Below, in pieces: positions 62,897 to 64,000 of a DNA stretch of 64,000 nucleotides; position 1 is the first letter of the stretch, and the number at the start of each line of letters is the position of its first letter. This DNA comes from Ignavibacteria bacterium RIFOXYB12_FULL_35_14 (GTDB taxonomy: Bacteria > Bacteroidota > Ignavibacteria > Ignavibacteriales > Ignavibacteriaceae): positions 1 to 64,000 of the forward strand of contig MHAR01000023.1 in the NCBI GenBank assembly GCA_001803045.1. The letters run 5' to 3'. The notes beneath the pieces are model-generated. The model was not told the DNA's origin and did no database searches. It saw only the letters and a program-made list of their open reading frames with translations. Made by a program: the position numbers and the translations under genes.

Positions 62897-64000
62897 TTAT
62901 AATTCGTTTATTTTTTTTGCCTCTTGTAGATCGATCTTAGCTTTGTGACCATGTTTTTCTAAAAGGAAAAGCAAATTTGATCCATTCAACAGTGTTAAAG
63001 GTTTTCCTTTTGCAAACTCATATGCATCAGAACCATAATCTGAAGTTGTTACTAAAATCCCTTTTGTAGCCCCTTCATTTAACACTGTTCCATATAAATC
63101 GCGTACAGCAGAGACACCCACCGTATTGGTATATCTTTTAGCTTGAATTACAATTTTACCTCCACGAATTGGATCGGGATCAAAGGCGACAGCATCTACT
63201 CCACCATCTCTACTGGCTCTTGTTACTTTTACTTCTCCACCATTTGTAGAAAACTCTTTTTCAAAAATTTCCCTTACTAAATGTTCAAATTCCTCCCAGT
63301 CCATTGATGCAAGATTTAACTTTTCATCCATTCTATTTAGAACATCTTTTTTTGAAATAAACCTTTTATCATTCTTATCAAATTGGATAAGAGGAAGAAT
63401 TGGAGTCTGGGTAATAAAACTTGAGGCACTTACTCCCTTTAAACTTTTAAAGCATGCTCTATAGTCTACTTGTCTTAGATTAATCTGGTTGAAATTATTT
63501 TTAGAAGTAATTACAGATAGAATACACGGAGTTATATTTTGCCCAGTAGCTATATCTATTGTATTTACATACCCATTAAAAGCTACCGCCTCAATTGCAT
63601 AAATGTCATCATGAAAAAATATTTCGTAAATAGTTCGTAGAGTTATCTGATAAATAATCTTATCATAATATTCTTGATATTCAACTTTGCTCATTTCTTT
63701 TTCTTCAAAAAAATCTTTAGTTGTAATGTATTTGACTTCTTTAACAGATGTAATATCTTCTTTGCATGGTAAATAATATTCGACCAGTAAGATCCTATTA
63801 ACCGGATTGAAGTAGACTTCTATTATTTTCTCGAAGAAATCCTCATCATCATGAAATGCACTGAGTAGTACTCTATAGAAATACTCTATGCTATTTTTGT
63901 CTTTCCCAAGATACTTTTGTTTTAAATCGATAAATTGTTGACGTTTATAATTAAGGGAAGATTCAAATTGTTCTTTATCTTTAAACCATATTTCAAAATT
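62897..64000 (-). CDS. Mrr-like restriction endonuclease, 5' end outside the window
   Basis: The reading frame is open from the window edge (64000) through at least 367 codons, so the ATG at 63694 is probably internal and the gene is partial. The last ~140 residues are an Mrr-cat PD-(D/E)XK domain: DWEEFEHLVREIF, then RDGGVDAVAFDPDP, the catalytic VIQAKRY and GILVTTSDYG. The ~225 residues before it are not recognised. Likely a type IV-like or defence-associated nuclease acting on modified or foreign DNA (family inference). Confidence 0.8.
   Translation of the reverse strand, partial: NFEIWFKDKEQFESSLNYKRQQFIDLKQKYLGKDKNSIEYFYRVLLSAFHDDEDFFEKIIEVYFNPVNRILLVEYYLPCKEDITSVKEVKYITTKDFFEEKEMSKVEYQEYYDKIIYQITLRTIYEIFFHDDIYAIEAVAFNGYVNTIDIATGQNITPCILSVITSKNNFNQINLRQVDYRACFKSLKGVSASSFITQTPILPLIQFDKNDKRFISKKDVLNRMDEKLNLASMDWEEFEHLVREIFEKEFSTNGGEVKVTRASRDGGVDAVAFDPDPIRGGKIVIQAKRYTNTVGVSAVRDLYGTVLNEGATKGILVTTSDYGSDAYEFAKGKPLTLLNGSNLLFLLEKHGHKAKIDLQEAKKINEL

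Noticed and set aside
1-64000. CRISPR array, rRNA, tRNA, prophage or complete insertion sequence
   Set aside because: No regularly spaced identical repeats, no rRNA-like or tRNA T-arm sequence, and no transposase or integrase frame was found by reading.

Overview
The window reads as a low-GC chromosomal contig from the Bacteroidota/Chlorobiota/Ignavibacteriota assemblage, most likely an Ignavibacteria-type organism (inference). Support comes from exported proteins ending in the type IX secretion (T9SS) sorting domain with the SQNYPNPFNP signature, a PorV/PorQ-like outer-membrane protein, a GWxTD-domain protein, a carboxypeptidase-regulatory/TonB receptor, a Sec signal peptide ending before the T9SS cargo, and an ATP synthase operon that lacks atpD/atpC. 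Sigma70-like promoters (TTGACA-16/17-TATTTT or TATATT) are visible, rather than the TAnnTTTG type of Bacteroidetes. Almost everything is on the plus strand. No rRNA, tRNA, CRISPR array or complete insertion sequence was recognised.

Layout. 0.6-8.3 kb: metF, a Gfo/Idh oxidoreductase with a class II aldolase, ddl-ftsB-like, rarA, a methyltransferase and convergent dprA. 8.4-9.7 kb: two small minus-strand genes, each preceded by its own consensus promoter and a strongly structured, terminator-containing leader; this is the best candidate for an undescribed regulatory system. 9.7-12.3 kb: a seven-repeat YCF48-like T9SS cargo gene broken by five in-frame stops. 12.3-25.3 kb: an exported glycosidase followed by a Wzx/Wzy-type surface polysaccharide locus (Wzz-like, Wzy-like, Wzx-like, several glycosyltransferases, an initiating phosphoglycosyltransferase, and a GT2 fused to a phosphoglycosyltransferase that has lost its catalytic Asp-Glu). 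25.3-36.8 kb: metabolism and replication (accA, thioesterase, nadC, second flippase, dut, dnaE, FabL-like enoyl reductase, trxA, serA). 37-48.1 kb: T9SS/outer-membrane block (secreted protein, TonB receptor, 1113-aa secreted protein, PorV-like, GWxTD). 48.2-50.8 kb: lipid A/LPS-type genes plus Sua5. 50.8-57.3 kb: M23 peptidase and bactofilin leading directly into atpZ-I-B-E-F-H-A-G. 57.4-61.1 kb: ffh-rpsP-khpA-rimM-trmD-rplS, closed by an intrinsic terminator.

61.1-64 kb is accessory. A divergent MqnA-like gene is followed by a minus-strand MntA/HepT toxin-antitoxin pair, and then by a second, diverged copy of that gene's last ~60-110 bp, as if an island had been inserted at the gene's 3' end. 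Beyond it lies an Mrr-like restriction endonuclease gene that runs off the window.

Several intergenic spaces (around 0.3, 3.4, 26.3, 29.2 and 35.0 kb) hold clusters of short palindromes; two of them are bounded by terminal inverted repeats and look like non-autonomous palindromic mobile elements.
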